64,000 nucleotides of DNA from MR-S7 sp000400995 (GCF_045291395.1 NZ_CP152342.1:868001-932000), one strand, 5' to 3'; shown: positions 16,294 to 26,088, counted from the stretch's first letter. The notes: generated by a model from the letters alone, not told the origin. Translations and numbers: made by a program.

Positions 16294-17586
16294 ATGACTG
16301 GCTCCAGTACGGCCATGCCCATCGCCATGGCGGCTCCGCTGCCGCGCCGCTCCCGGCAGGCGAAGATCGCCTGGGGCGAGCGCGTCGTTACCGTGGGCGG
16401 CGACGCGCCGGTGCGCGTGCAGTCCATGACCAACACGGATACGGTGGATGCCATCGGCACGGCCATCCAGATCAAGGAGCTGGCGCAGGCCGGCTCCGAG
16501 CTGGTGCGCATCACGGTGAACACGCCCGAGGCGGCCGCGGCCGTGCCCTACATCCGCGAGCAACTCGACCGCATGGGCGAGACGGTGCCCCTGGTGGGTG
16601 ACTTCCACTACAACGGCCACCGCCTGCTGACGGAATTCCCCGACTGCGCGCAGGCGCTGTCCAAGTACCGCATCAACCCCGGCAACGTCGGCAAAGGCGA
16701 CAAGCGCGACAAGCAGTTCGGCCAGATGATCGATGCTGCCATGCGCTGGGACAAGGCCGTGCGCATCGGCGTCAACTGGGGCAGCCTGGACCAGGAACTG
16801 CTCGCCGGGCTGATGGACGCCAACAGCAAGCGCGCCCAGCCCTGGGATGCGCGCCAGGTCATGTACGAGGCGCTCATCACCTCCGCCATCGAATCCGCGC
16901 GGCGCGCGGAGCAGATGGGGCTCAAGGGCGACCAGATCATCTTGTCGTGCAAGGTGAGCGGCGTGCAGGACCTCATCGCGGTCTACCGCGAACTCGCGCG
17001 CCGTTGCGACTACGCGCTGCACCTGGGGCTGACGGAGGCGGGCATGGGCACCAAGGGGGTCGTGGCCTCCACGACGGCCCTGTCCATCCTGCTGCAGGAG
17101 GGCATCGGCGACACCATCCGCGTATCGCTCACGCCCCAGCCCGGGGAGGCGCGCACGCAGGAGGTGGTGGTCGCCTCCGAGATCCTGCAGGCCCTGGGCC
17201 TGCGCGTGTTCGTGCCCAGCGTGACGGCCTGCCCCGGCTGCGGGCGCACCACCAGCACCACGTTCCAGGAACTCGCCAAGCAGATCGACGACTACCTGCG
17301 CGCGCAGATGCCCGTGTGGCGCGTGCGCTATCCGGGTGTCGAGAAGATCAAGGTGGCCGTCATGGGCTGCATCGTCAACGGCCCGGGCGAGAGCAAGCAT
17401 GCCGACATCGGCATCAGCCTGCCGGGCACGGGCGAGGCGCCCGCGGCCCCCGTGTTCATCGACGGCGAGAAGGCCCTGACCCTGCGCGGCGACAACATCG
17501 CCCGGGAGTTCCAGGACATCGTCGACGGCTACATCGCCCGGCGCTTCGGCGGCGCGGCGCCCGTGGCCGATGCGATTCAAAAATAA
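16294..17586 (+). CDS. ispG: 4-hydroxy-3-methylbut-2-enyl diphosphate synthase (flavodoxin)
   Basis: [4Fe-4S] enzyme of the MEP isoprenoid pathway that converts MEcPP to HMBPP. 430 residues. The N-terminal TIM-barrel begins V-R-V-Q-S-M-T-N-T-D-T. The cluster ligands are the cysteines in C-P-G-C-G-R-T-T and G-C-I-V-N-G-P-G-E-S. The length matches the insertion-containing proteobacterial form. The first ~20 residues (M-T-G-S-S-T-A-M-P-I) are unconserved, so an internal ATG is also possible. Its last codons and the TAA are contributed by repeat copy 3. Confidence 0.95.
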   Translation: MTGSSTAMPIAMAAPLPRRSRQAKIAWGERVVTVGGDAPVRVQSMTNTDTVDAIGTAIQIKELAQAGSELVRITVNTPEAAAAVPYIREQLDRMGETVPLVGDFHYNGHRLLTEFPDCAQALSKYRINPGNVGKGDKRDKQFGQMIDAAMRWDKAVRIGVNWGSLDQELLAGLMDANSKRAQPWDARQVMYEALITSAIESARRAEQMGLKGDQIILSCKVSGVQDLIAVYRELARRCDYALHLGLTEAGMGTKGVVASTTALSILLQEGIGDTIRVSLTPQPGEARTQEVVVASEILQALGLRVFVPSVTACPGCGRTTSTTFQELAKQIDDYLRAQMPVWRVRYPGVEKIKVAVMGCIVNGPGESKHADIGISLPGTGEAPAAPVFIDGEKALTLRGDNIAREFQDIVDGYIARRFGGAAPVADAIQK

Positions 17587-17640
17587 TAGCTGCTCGCGCT
17601 TGCTGGATAAGCGCTAGAAGCCAATTCGACTCATATTTTC
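17575..17640 (+). repeat. Dispersed GCGCTT hairpin repeat, copy 3
   Basis: Plus-strand copy and one of the best matches to the consensus: ATAGCTGCTC, arms GCGCTTG and AAGCGC around CTGGAT, GAAGCC, then CTCATATTTT. It starts within the last codons of ispG and supplies its TAA (17584-17586), and ends 19 bp before hisS. Confidence 0.85.
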
Positions 17641-17658
17641 CAAGTTCCACAGGATAAG

Positions 17659-18948
17659 ATGCAGAAGCTGGTTGCCATCAAGGGCATGAACGACATCCTC
17701 CCGCCGGACTCCGCGCGCTGGGAGTGGCTGGAGGGCACGGTGCGCTCGCTCATGGCGCGCTATGCGTACCGCAACATCCGTACCCCCATCGTGGAGCCCA
17801 CGCCCCTGTTCGTGCGCGGGCTGGGCGAGGTGACCGACATCGTCGAGAAGGAGATGTATTCCTTCGAGGACCGCCTCAACGGCGAGCAGCTGACGCTGCG
17901 CCCCGAGGCCACGGCGGGTGTCGTGCGGGCCGTGGTCGAGCATTCCATGCTCTACGACGGCGGCAAGCGCCTCTACTACATGGGCCCCATGTTCCGCCAC
18001 GAGCGGCCGCAGCGCGGGCGCTACCGGCAGTTCCACCAGATCGGCGCGGAGGCCCTGGGCTTTCCCGGTGCCGAGGCGGATGCGGAAATCATCCTGCTGG
18101 CGCAGGCGCTGTGGGCCGAACTCGGCTTGCAGAACGTGCGCCTGGAGCTCAACAGCCTGGGCCAGCCCGACGAGCGCAAGGCGCACCGCGCCGCGCTGAT
18201 CGCGCATTTCGAGCGCCACCAGGACGCGCTGGACGAGGACGCGCGCAGGCGTCTGCACAGCAACCCCCTGCGCATCCTGGACACCAAGAACCCGGCGATG
18301 CAGGACATCGTCGAGGCGGCGCCCAAGCTGATCGACTTCCTCGGCGCCGAGTCGCTGCGGCACTTCGACACCGTCAAGGCCATCCTGGATGCCAACGGCG
18401 TGGCCTGGAGCCTCAACCCCAGGCTGGTGCGCGGCATGGACTACTACAACCTCACGGTCTTCGAGTTCGTGACGGACCAGCTGGGCTCGCAGGGCACGAT
18501 CTGCGGCGGCGGTCGCTACGACTACCTGATCGAGCAGGTGGGCGGCAAACCGGCGCCGGCGGTGGGCTGGGCGCTGGGCGTGGAGCGGGTGCTGGAGCTG
18601 CTCAAGGAGCAGGAAGTGCCTTCGCCCGCGGTGGCGCCCGACGCCTATGCCATCGTTCCCGACGCTGCATCCCTGCCGGCGGTGATGGCCGCGCTGCAGC
18701 GCCTGCGCGCCCAGGGCGTGTCCGTGCAGATGCACAGTCCGGCGGCAGGCACTGAAGGCATGGGCAGCATGAAGTCGCAGTTCAAGAAAGCCGATGCCAG
18801 CGGCAGCCGGCATGCGCTGATCTTCGGTCCCGACGAACTGGCGCGCGGCAGCGTGACCGTCAAGCCGCTACGCCAGGAGGGCGAGCAGTTGGAACGCCTG
18901 CTGGCCGATATTCCCGCCTGGGCGGGCACCCTACAATCCCTGCGCTGA
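17659..18948 (+). CDS. hisS: Histidyl-tRNA synthetase
   Basis: Class II aminoacyl-tRNA synthetase that charges tRNAHis. 429 residues. N-terminal catalytic core with motif 2 (M-F-R-H-E-R-P-Q-R-G-R-Y-R-Q-F-H-Q) near residue 113 and the histidine-specific signatures L-V-R-G-M-D-Y-Y and G-G-G-R-Y-D-Y-L, then a C-terminal anticodon-binding domain from about 335. ATG at 17659, with AGGA just upstream. It lies between ispG and yfgM as in most proteobacteria. Confidence 0.97.
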   Translation: MQKLVAIKGMNDILPPDSARWEWLEGTVRSLMARYAYRNIRTPIVEPTPLFVRGLGEVTDIVEKEMYSFEDRLNGEQLTLRPEATAGVVRAVVEHSMLYDGGKRLYYMGPMFRHERPQRGRYRQFHQIGAEALGFPGAEADAEIILLAQALWAELGLQNVRLELNSLGQPDERKAHRAALIAHFERHQDALDEDARRRLHSNPLRILDTKNPAMQDIVEAAPKLIDFLGAESLRHFDTVKAILDANGVAWSLNPRLVRGMDYYNLTVFEFVTDQLGSQGTICGGGRYDYLIEQVGGKPAPAVGWALGVERVLELLKEQEVPSPAVAPDAYAIVPDAASLPAVMAALQRLRAQGVSVQMHSPAAGTEGMGSMKSQFKKADASGSRHALIFGPDELARGSVTVKPLRQEGEQLERLLADIPAWAGTLQSLR

Positions 18949-18961
18949 ACGGAACCGCAAC

Positions 18962-19639
18962 ATGGCAAATCACTTCGACCTCCAGGAACAAGAACAACTC
19001 GACCAGATCAAGCATTTCTGGAACACCTGGGGCACGCTCATCACTTGGGTGCTGATCGTCATCATGGGCGGCTTGGCCGCCTGGAACGGTTACCAGTTCT
19101 GGCAGGGACGCCAGGCGCAGCAGGCCGCGGCGCTAGCGGAAGCCGTGGAAGCGGCGGCCCAGTCTGGTGACCTGGTGCGTGTGGAGCAGGCCTTCGGCGA
19201 CCTGAAGTCGGGCTATGCCGGCACGGCCCAGGCGGGGCAGGCGGGTCTGGTGGCCGCGAAGGCCCTGGCCGACGCAGGCAAGTGGGATGCCGCGAAGCCC
19301 GTGCTGGCCTGGGTGGCCGAGAAGGCCGCCGACGAGGGCTACAGGGCGCTGGGCAAGCTGCGCCTGGCCGGAGTCCTGGTAGAGGAAAAGGCCTATGACG
19401 ATGCGCTGGCCCAGCTGTCGGGCAGCTTCCCGGTCGAGTTCGCCGCCATGGTGGCGGACCGCAAGGGCGATGTGTTCGCCCTTCAGGACAAGAAGCCGGA
19501 AGCCGTCGTGGAATACCGCCGCGCCTACCAGGCGCTGGATGAGCGGGCGGAGTACCGCCTCCTGGTGGAAGCCAAATTGAACGCCCTGGGCGCGCGCGTG
19601 GATGCCGCGGCCGCGGCACAGCCTGGGAGCGCTGCGTGA
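18962..19639 (+). CDS. yfgM: YfgM family ancillary SecYEG translocon subunit
   Basis: Single-span inner-membrane protein with a periplasmic TPR domain that passes secreted proteins from SecYEG to periplasmic chaperones. 225 residues: cytoplasmic N-terminus with D-L-Q-E-Q-E-Q-L-D-Q-I-K, a transmembrane helix at about 24-43, then helical TPR-like repeats (K-L-R-L-A-G-V-L-V-E-E-K, K-P-E-A-V-V-E-Y-R-R-A-Y). Starts 13 bp after hisS; its end overlaps the bamB GTG by four bases, so the two are coupled. Confidence 0.9.
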   Translation: MANHFDLQEQEQLDQIKHFWNTWGTLITWVLIVIMGGLAAWNGYQFWQGRQAQQAAALAEAVEAAAQSGDLVRVEQAFGDLKSGYAGTAQAGQAGLVAAKALADAGKWDAAKPVLAWVAEKAADEGYRALGKLRLAGVLVEEKAYDDALAQLSGSFPVEFAAMVADRKGDVFALQDKKPEAVVEYRRAYQALDERAEYRLLVEAKLNALGARVDAAAAAQPGSAA

Positions 19640-20784
19640 GACACGTTTTTCAAACCGCGCGGCCGCTGGCCATGGCCGTCGCATTGACGGCGCTGGTGGG
19701 CATCGGTGGCTGCTCGCTGTGGGGCGGCTCTTCCAAGCCCAAGCCCAAGGAACTGGGCCCCAACGTGCCCGTGCTGCCTGTGCGGCAGGCCTGGACGGCC
19801 AAAGTCGGCTCGCTGTCGGGTGTGCAGGTGGACGTGCACGTCCTGGGCAGCACCATCACCCTGGCATCCGCCGGCGGCGAGGTGGCGGCGCTGGATGCCC
19901 GCACCGGTGGCGACATCTGGCGGGCGCGCCTGAACACTCCCCTGGCATCGGGCGTGGGCAGCGATGGCCGGTGGACTGCGGTGACGACCCAAAGCGGCCA
20001 GGTCGTCGTGCTCGACGGCGGGCGGGAAATCTGGCGCAAGCCGCTGCCTGCGCAGGCCTACACTGCTCCCCTGGTGGCCGGCAACCGCGTGTTCGTGCTG
20101 GCGGCCGACCGGTCGCTTTCCGCCTTCGATGCGGCCACGGGGTACCGGCTCTGGACCCAGCAGCGCCCCGGCGAGCCCCTGATCCTGCGCCAGGGCGGCG
20201 TCCTGATGGCGGTGGGCGACACGCTGGTCGCCGGGCTGTCGGGCCGCCTGGTGGGCTTCAATCCGGACAACGGTGTCGTGCGGTGGGAAGCACCGCTGGC
20301 CAGTCCGCGGGGCACCAACGATGTCGAGCGGCTCGTGGAAATCGTGGGCCCGACCAGCCGTGTCGGCGACAGCATCTGTGCGCGGGCCTTCCAGGCCACG
20401 GTGGGCTGCGTCAACGCGGCGCGCGGCGCGGTGGCCTGGACGCAGCCGGCCAACGGCAGCGAGGGCATCCATGGCGACGACACCCTGCTGTTCGGCACGG
20501 AAAGCAACGGCACCGTCATCGCGTGGCGCCGGGCCGATGGCTCGCGCGCCTGGTCGTCGGAGCGGCTGCAGTACCGTGATCTGACCGCACCCTTGCTGCT
20601 GGGGCGTTCTGTCGTGATCGGCGACAGCACCGGGCTGGTCCACCTGCTGTCCCGCGAGGATGCAGCGCCCTTGAACCGCCTGACGACGGATGGCTCTGCC
20701 ATCGCGGCCACGCCCGTGGTGGCGGGGGATACCCTCGTGGTCGTGACGCGCAATGGCGGCGTCTACGGCTTCCGTCCTGACTGA
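19636..20784 (+). CDS. bamB: Outer membrane protein assembly factor BamB
   Basis: Lipoprotein of the BAM complex that inserts beta-barrel proteins into the outer membrane. 382 residues with a GTG start in GTGA overlapping yfgM. Lipobox G-I-G-G-C puts the lipidated Cys near residue 24. The rest is an eight-bladed PQQ-type propeller with repeating A-L-D-A-x-T-G-x-x-x-W blocks (A-L-D-A-R-T-G-G-D-I-W, A-F-D-A-A-T-G-Y-R-L-W). Placed between yfgM and der as usual. Confidence 0.95.
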   Translation: MRHVFQTARPLAMAVALTALVGIGGCSLWGGSSKPKPKELGPNVPVLPVRQAWTAKVGSLSGVQVDVHVLGSTITLASAGGEVAALDARTGGDIWRARLNTPLASGVGSDGRWTAVTTQSGQVVVLDGGREIWRKPLPAQAYTAPLVAGNRVFVLAADRSLSAFDAATGYRLWTQQRPGEPLILRQGGVLMAVGDTLVAGLSGRLVGFNPDNGVVRWEAPLASPRGTNDVERLVEIVGPTSRVGDSICARAFQATVGCVNAARGAVAWTQPANGSEGIHGDDTLLFGTESNGTVIAWRRADGSRAWSSERLQYRDLTAPLLLGRSVVIGDSTGLVHLLSREDAAPLNRLTTDGSAIAATPVVAGDTLVVVTRNGGVYGFRPD

Positions 20785-20795
20785 TTGGAACGGGA

Positions 20796-22136
20796 ATGAA
20801 GCCAGTCATCGCTCTGGTGGGGCGGCCCAATGTGGGCAAATCCACCCTGTTCAACCGCCTGACCAAGTCGCGCGATGCCATCGTGGCCGACTTCGCCGGC
20901 CTCACCCGTGATCGCCACTACGGCAACGGCAGGCTGGGCAAGCACGAATACATCGTCATCGACACCGGAGGCTTCGAGCCCGATGCCTCCAGCGGCATCT
21001 ACCGCGAGATGGCCAAGCAGACGCAGCAGGCCGTGGCCGAGGCGGACGTGGTGGTCTTCGTGGTGGACGTACGCGCGGGCGTTTCCGCGCAGGACCACGA
21101 CATCGCCAACTACCTGCGCCGCCTGGGCAAGCCCTGCGTGCTGGTGGGCAACAAGGCGGAGGGCATGCAGGACAGTGCGTTGCTGGCCGAGTTCTATGAA
21201 CTGGGGCTGGGAGAGGTGCATCCTGTCTCTGCGGCGCACGGGCAGGGCATCCGCAGCCTCGTGGAAATGGCGCTGGAACCACTGGCGCTTCCGGAAGAGG
21301 ACGCAGCGGACGAGGCCGAGAAGAATGTGATCCGCCTGGCCGTGGCGGGGCGGCCCAACGTGGGCAAATCCACGCTGATCAACACCTGGCTGGGCGAGGA
21401 GCGTCTGGTCGCGTTCGACATGCCGGGCACCACGCGCGATGCGATCTCGGTGCCCTTCGAGCGGCACGGGCAGAAGTTCGAGCTGATCGACACGGCCGGC
21501 TTGCGCCGCAAAGGCAAGGTGTTCGAGGCGATCGAGAAGTTCTCCGTCGTCAAGACCCTGCAGGCGATCGAATCCGCCAACGTGGTGCTGCTGCTGCTGG
21601 ATGCCACGCAAGGTGTGACGGACCAGGACGCCCACATCGCGGGCTACATCCTGGAGAGCGGCCGCGCCGTGGTGATCGCCGTCAACAAGTGGGATGCCGT
21701 GGACGAATATGGGCGCCAGCAGTTGGAGCGCTCGATCGAGTCGCGGCTGTCGTTCCTCAAGTTCGCTTCCCTGCATTTCATCTCGGCCAAGAAGCGCCAG
21801 GGCATCGGGCCGCTGTGGGCGTCCATCGTGCAGGCCTACAAGGCCGCTATCTGCAAGATGCCCACGCCAGTGCTGACGCGGCTGCTGCTGGAGTCGGTCC
21901 AGTTCCAGAGCCCCCAGCGCTCGGGCATGTTCCGCCCCAAGCTGCGCTATGCCCACCAGGGCGGCATGAACCCGCCGGTCATCGTGATCCATGGCAACTC
22001 GCTGGAGCACGTCACCGATGCCTACAAGCGCTTCCTGGAAGGGCGTTTCCGCAAGGAATTCGATCTGGTGGGAACGCCGTTGCGCATCGAAATGAAGACG
22101 TCGAAGAACCCTTACGCGGACAAGAACGATTCCTGA
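20796..22136 (+). CDS. der: Ribosome biogenesis GTPase Der (EngA)
   Basis: Essential GTPase for 50S maturation. 446 residues with two tandem G domains: the first P-loop G-R-P-N-V-G-K-S-T at about residues 9-17 with D-T-G-G and N-K-A-E motifs, the second G-R-P-N-V-G-K-S-T near 185-193 with D-T-A-G and N-K-W-D. A C-terminal KH-like domain follows from about 365. Begins 11 bp after bamB. Confidence 0.97.
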   Translation: MKPVIALVGRPNVGKSTLFNRLTKSRDAIVADFAGLTRDRHYGNGRLGKHEYIVIDTGGFEPDASSGIYREMAKQTQQAVAEADVVVFVVDVRAGVSAQDHDIANYLRRLGKPCVLVGNKAEGMQDSALLAEFYELGLGEVHPVSAAHGQGIRSLVEMALEPLALPEEDAADEAEKNVIRLAVAGRPNVGKSTLINTWLGEERLVAFDMPGTTRDAISVPFERHGQKFELIDTAGLRRKGKVFEAIEKFSVVKTLQAIESANVVLLLLDATQGVTDQDAHIAGYILESGRAVVIAVNKWDAVDEYGRQQLERSIESRLSFLKFASLHFISAKKRQGIGPLWASIVQAYKAAICKMPTPVLTRLLLESVQFQSPQRSGMFRPKLRYAHQGGMNPPVIVIHGNSLEHVTDAYKRFLEGRFRKEFDLVGTPLRIEMKTSKNPYADKNDS

Positions 22137-22234
22137 TCCTCAGCAGGGCGGTTTCTAGTCCCTGAACGGCGCAGGGCACTTGGGCTGTGGTAAGGTGCTG
22201 GTTTACAACAACATTCTTGAACACGGAGAATATC

Positions 22235-22483
22235 GTGAGCAATAAAGGCCAACTTCTTCAAGATCCGTTCCTGAACGCGCTGCGCCGCGAGCATGTCCCG
22301 GTGTCCATCTACCTGGTGAACGGCATCAAGCTCCAAGGCCAGATCGAATCTTTCGACCAGTATGTCGTGCTGCTGCGCAATACCGTGACGCAGATGGTCT
22401 ACAAGCACGCCATCTCCACCATCGTGCCGGGCAGGGCCGTCAATTTCTCCACCGCCGAACCGAGTGACGGCGACGGCCAGTAA
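22235..22483 (+). CDS. hfq: RNA chaperone Hfq
   Basis: Hexameric Sm-like chaperone that pairs small RNAs with mRNAs. 82 residues starting at the GTG at 22235 (M-S-N-K-G-Q-L-L-Q-D-P-F), with GGAGAA 6 bp upstream. Both Sm motifs are present: V-P-V-S-I-Y-L-V-N-G-I-K-L-Q-G and the K-H-A-I-S-T-I-V-P loop that binds U-rich RNA. The 98-bp gap after der may hold an hfq promoter. It heads the conserved hfq-hflX-hflK-hflC cluster. Confidence 0.97.
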   Translation: MSNKGQLLQDPFLNALRREHVPVSIYLVNGIKLQGQIESFDQYVVLLRNTVTQMVYKHAISTIVPGRAVNFSTAEPSDGDGQ

Positions 22484-22551
22484 GCCCTTGCCTTTTTGCC
22501 TGAGGCTGCGCCGGGAGCGCCTGCGCGCTTCGTATTCAAGGACATGCAGCC

Positions 22552-23730
22552 TTGGGTTTCCACGACACCCCTGACACACCATCCGCGCCGGTCTTGCTGG
22601 TCGGCGTGGATTTTGGTGCTCCTCACTTCGATGCCGAACTGGAAGAGCTGGGTTTGTTGGCGCAAACCGCCGGCTTGGCGCCTGTTGCGCGCTTGACTTG
22701 CAAACGCAAGGCGCCCGATGCCGCTCTTTTCGTCGGAAGTGGCAAGGCGGACGAGATCCGCACCCTGGCGCAGATGCATGGCGCGAAGGAGGTGCTTTTC
22801 GACCAGGCGCTGAGCCCGGCGCAGCAGCGCAACCTGGAGCGGTATCTGCAACTGCCTGTCAACGACAGGACATTGCTGATCCTCGAAATCTTCGCGCAGC
22901 GCGCCCGCAGCCACGAAGGCAAGCTGCAGGTGGAGCTTGCGCGCCTGCAGTATCTCAGCACCCGCCTCGTCCGGCGCTGGTCCCACCTGGAGCGCCAGCG
23001 CGGGGGCATCGGCACACGGGGAGGCCCCGGTGAAACCCAGATCGAACTGGACCGGCGCATGATCGGCGAAGCCATCAAGCGCACGAGGGAGCGGCTCGTG
23101 AAGGTGAAGCGGCAGCGCGCCACCCAGCGCAAGCAGCGTGAGCGGCGCGATATCTTCAACATCTCCCTGGTGGGTTACACCAACGCGGGCAAATCCACCT
23201 TGTTCAACGCTCTGGTGAAGGCGCGCGCCTATGCCGCCGACCAGCTGTTCGCCACCCTGGATACGACGACGCGCCAGCTCTACCTGGGAGAACTGGCCGG
23301 CTCCGTGTCTCTGTCCGACACCGTGGGCTTCATCCGCGACCTCCCGCACGGTCTGGTGGATGCCTTCCAGGCCACGTTGCAGGAGGCCGTGGACGCGGAC
23401 CTGCTTTTGCATGTGGTGGATGCGGCGAATCCCGGGTATCCCGAGCAGATAGCGCAGGTGCAGCATGTGCTGGCAGAGATCGGCGCTTCGGACATTCCGC
23501 AGATCCTGGTGTTCAACAAGCTGGATGCCATGCCTGCAGATGTGCGGCCTGTCGCTGTGCAGGATGTGTATGAATTGGATGGGCGGCAAGTGCCCCGCAT
23601 TTTCGTCAGTGCGCGACAAGGTGATGGCTTGGCCGCCTTGCGGGAGCAACTGGCGTCCATGGTCCAGGCTGCATCGCAAGATGTGATGACCCCAAATGGG
23701 ACTGCTGAATTACCGGCCCCTTCCGACTGA
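22552..23730 (+). CDS. hflX: Ribosome-associated GTPase HflX
   Basis: GTPase that splits stalled ribosomes under heat or antibiotic stress. 392 residues. An N-terminal HflX domain (G-S-G-K-A-D-E-I, then R-S-H-E-G-K-L-Q-V-E-L-A-R-L-Q-Y) precedes the G domain with P-loop G-Y-T-N-A-G-K-S-T near residue 210 and D-T-V-G, N-K-L-D. No ATG or GTG lies between the upstream stop at 22501 and the TTG at 22552; AAGGA at 22538-22542 is well spaced for that TTG, which I take as the start. Confidence 0.93.
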   Translation: MGFHDTPDTPSAPVLLVGVDFGAPHFDAELEELGLLAQTAGLAPVARLTCKRKAPDAALFVGSGKADEIRTLAQMHGAKEVLFDQALSPAQQRNLERYLQLPVNDRTLLILEIFAQRARSHEGKLQVELARLQYLSTRLVRRWSHLERQRGGIGTRGGPGETQIELDRRMIGEAIKRTRERLVKVKRQRATQRKQRERRDIFNISLVGYTNAGKSTLFNALVKARAYAADQLFATLDTTTRQLYLGELAGSVSLSDTVGFIRDLPHGLVDAFQATLQEAVDADLLLHVVDAANPGYPEQIAQVQHVLAEIGASDIPQILVFNKLDAMPADVRPVAVQDVYELDGRQVPRIFVSARQGDGLAALREQLASMVQAASQDVMTPNGTAELPAPSD

Positions 23731-23783
23731 TTGGGCACAATGCCAGCTGTTCCTACGTCTTCAGAATAGCAAAGACCTTGCGC

Positions 23784-25150
23784 ATGAATCTTCACCATCG
23801 TACCTCCCGCTGGGCCCTGCTGCCTGCGCGCATCCGGGGGATGTTCAATCTCAACGATCCGCGCTGGGGGCGGGGCGACAGCAAGGGGGAGAGTGGCCAG
23901 AAGCCGGACCCTGAGCGCCCGCCCACGGAGCCTCCGCAAGGAGGAAGGAACCGGGATCCGGGGCCTGGCGGGCAGCCGCCGGACCTGGACGAACTGTGGC
24001 GAGACCTCAACCGCAAGCTCGGCAGCCTGTTCGGTGGCCGCGGTAGCGGCGGCTGGGGGGCGCCTCGGGCGGCGGTGGTGGCGGCTTTCAGCCCGACATG
24101 AAGAATGCGGGCGTCGGCGTCGGACTCATCGCTGCGGTGGCGGTGCTCATATGGCTGGGCACGGGCTTCTTCATCGTCCAGGAAGGCCAGCAGGCCGTCA
24201 TCACGCAATTCGGCAAGTACAAGAGCACGGTGAACGCCGGCTTCAACTGGCGGCTTCCGTATCCCATCCAGCGCCATGAGCTCGTGTTCGTCACCCAGAT
24301 CCGCTCGGCGGATGTGGGCCGCGACAGCATCATCAAGAGTACGGGGCTGCGCGAATCCGCGATGCTGACCGAGGACGAGAACATCGTCGAGATCAAGTTC
24401 GCCGTGCAATACCGGCTGAACGATGCCCGTGCCTGGCTGTTCGAAAGCCGCAACCCGGCCGATGCCGTGGTCCAGGCCGCAGAAACGTCGGTACGGGAAG
24501 TCGTTGGCAAGATGCGGATGGATACAGCGCTGGCCGAGGAGCGCGACCAGATCGCTCCGCGCGTGCGCACCCTCATGCAGACCATCCTGGACCGCTACAA
24601 GGTCGGAGTCGAAGTGGTGGGCATCAACCTGCAGCAAGGCGGCGTGCGACCTCCGGAACAGGTGCAGGCTGCATTCGACGATGTGCTGAAAGCCGGCCAG
24701 GAGCGCGAGCGCACGAAGAACGAGGCGCAGGCCTATGCCAACGACGTCGTTCCGCGCGCCGTGGGTTCGGCGTCTCGCCTCATTGAGGAAGCAGCCGCCT
24801 ACAAGGCGCGGATCGTGGCGCAGGCGCAAGGTGACACGCAGCGATTCAGCGCGGTCCTGGCGGAATACCAGAAGGCACCTCAGGTCACGCGCGACCGCAT
24901 GTACCTGGAGTCCATGCAGCAGATCTACAGCAACGTCACCAAGGTATTGGTGGAGTCGCGTCAGGGGTCGAACCTGCTCTACCTGCCTCTGGACAAGATC
25001 ATGCAAAGCGTTTCGCAGACACCGGTGCCTGGAGCAGCGCTTGAATCGCCGCCGGCCACCAGTTCGAGCCTGCCGCCTGCTGCCTCGACTTTTCCAGGGG
25101 ATTCGCGTGCCCGCGATACCAGCCGCACGCGTGACCGCGAGTCTCGATAG
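23784..25150 (+). pseudogene. hflK: FtsH protease modulator HflK, -1 frameshift near N-terminus
   Basis: SPFH/band-7 membrane protein that with HflC forms the cage around FtsH. The N-terminal part (M-N-L-H-H-R-T-S, F-N-L-N-D-P-R-W-G-R-G, then a Pro/Gly-rich stretch) is in one frame. The transmembrane helix (about 115-135) and the band-7 domain (I-V-Q-E-G-Q-Q-A-V onwards) are in another, starting near 24062. One extra G in the six-G run at 24055-24060 fuses them through W-G-G-A-S-G-G. The C-terminal Ser/Arg tail is variable. A programmed shift is unlikely; a missing base is the simplest reading. Confidence 0.87.
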
Positions 25151-25159
25151 GAGAGCGAT

Positions 25160-26059
25160 GTGAACAGAATCGGATTTATTGCATCGACCCTTCTGGTGGT
25201 TTTGGCGCTGCTGAGCTCCATGGTGTTCGTGGTGGACCAAAGGCAATTCGGCGTGGTGTACGCGCTGGGTCAGATCAAGGAAGTGATCACGGAGCCGGGG
25301 TTGAATTTCAAGCTGCCGCCGCCGTTCCAGAACGTCCGCTACATCGACAAGCGCCTGCTGACCCTCGACAGCTCCGATACGGAGTCGATGCTGACGGCGG
25401 AAAAGCAGCGCGTGGTCATCGACTGGTACGTGCGCTGGCGTATCAGCGATCCGTCCGAGTACATCCGGAACGTGGGCCTCGACGAGAGCGCAGGCGCGCT
25501 GCAGTTGAACCGCGTGGTGCGCAATGCGTTCCAGGAGGAGGTCAACCGCCGCACGGTCAAGGAATTGCTGTCGCTCAAGCGCGATGCGCTCATGTCGGAT
25601 GTGAAGCGCGAAGTGCTGGAGGCCGTGCGCGGTGCCAAGCCCTGGGGCGTGGACGTCGTGGATGTGCGCATCACCCGTGTCGACTATGTGGAGGCGATCA
25701 CGGAGTCGGTCTACCGGCGCATGGAAGCCGAGCGCAAGCGCGTGGCGAACGAATTGCGCTCCACGGGCGCGGCAGAAGGTGAAAAGATCCGTGCTGACGC
25801 GGACCGCCAGCGCGAGATCACCATCGCCAACGCCTACCGCGATGCCCAGAAGCTCAAGGGTGACGGCGATGCGGAAGCGGCGCGAGTCTATGCGGAAGCC
25901 TTTGGGCGCGATCCCCAGTTCGCCCAGTTCTACCGCAGTCTCGAGGCTTACAAGTCGAGCTTCAACCGCAGGAGCGACGTGATGGTCGTGGACCCGTCCT
26001 CGTCCGATTTCTTCAAGGCCTTTCGGGGCGCGGCCCCGGGTGCGGGCGCACGCCAATAG
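25160..26059 (+). CDS. hflC: FtsH protease modulator HflC
   Basis: Partner of HflK. 299 residues, membrane-anchored by the N-terminal helix (I-A-S-T-L-L-V-V-L-A-L-L), with the bulk, including the band-7/SPFH domain (V-V-D-Q-R-Q-F-G-V-V-Y-A-L-G-Q), on the periplasmic side. Start is the GTG at 25160; the overlapping ATG at 25158 is out of frame and immediately terminated. AGGAGAG lies upstream. Length and the C-terminal F-F-K-A-F tail fit the family. Confidence 0.95.
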   Translation: MNRIGFIASTLLVVLALLSSMVFVVDQRQFGVVYALGQIKEVITEPGLNFKLPPPFQNVRYIDKRLLTLDSSDTESMLTAEKQRVVIDWYVRWRISDPSEYIRNVGLDESAGALQLNRVVRNAFQEEVNRRTVKELLSLKRDALMSDVKREVLEAVRGAKPWGVDVVDVRITRVDYVEAITESVYRRMEAERKRVANELRSTGAAEGEKIRADADRQREITIANAYRDAQKLKGDGDAEAARVYAEAFGRDPQFAQFYRSLEAYKSSFNRRSDVMVVDPSSSDFFKAFRGAAPGAGARQ

Positions 26060-26088
26060 CCTGTCCGGTCGGCCGCTGGCGCCTAGCC

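Noticed and set aside
15292..17580. A 760-codon open frame on the minus strand opposite rodZ and ispG
   Set aside because: Low-complexity Arg/Ala/Gly/His composition and perfect antisense overlap with conserved genes; typical of high-GC shadow frames.
24055..24062. Programmed ribosomal frameshift in hflK
   Set aside because: No slippery heptamer or downstream stimulator evident, and seven other genes show the same one-base loss; an error is simpler.
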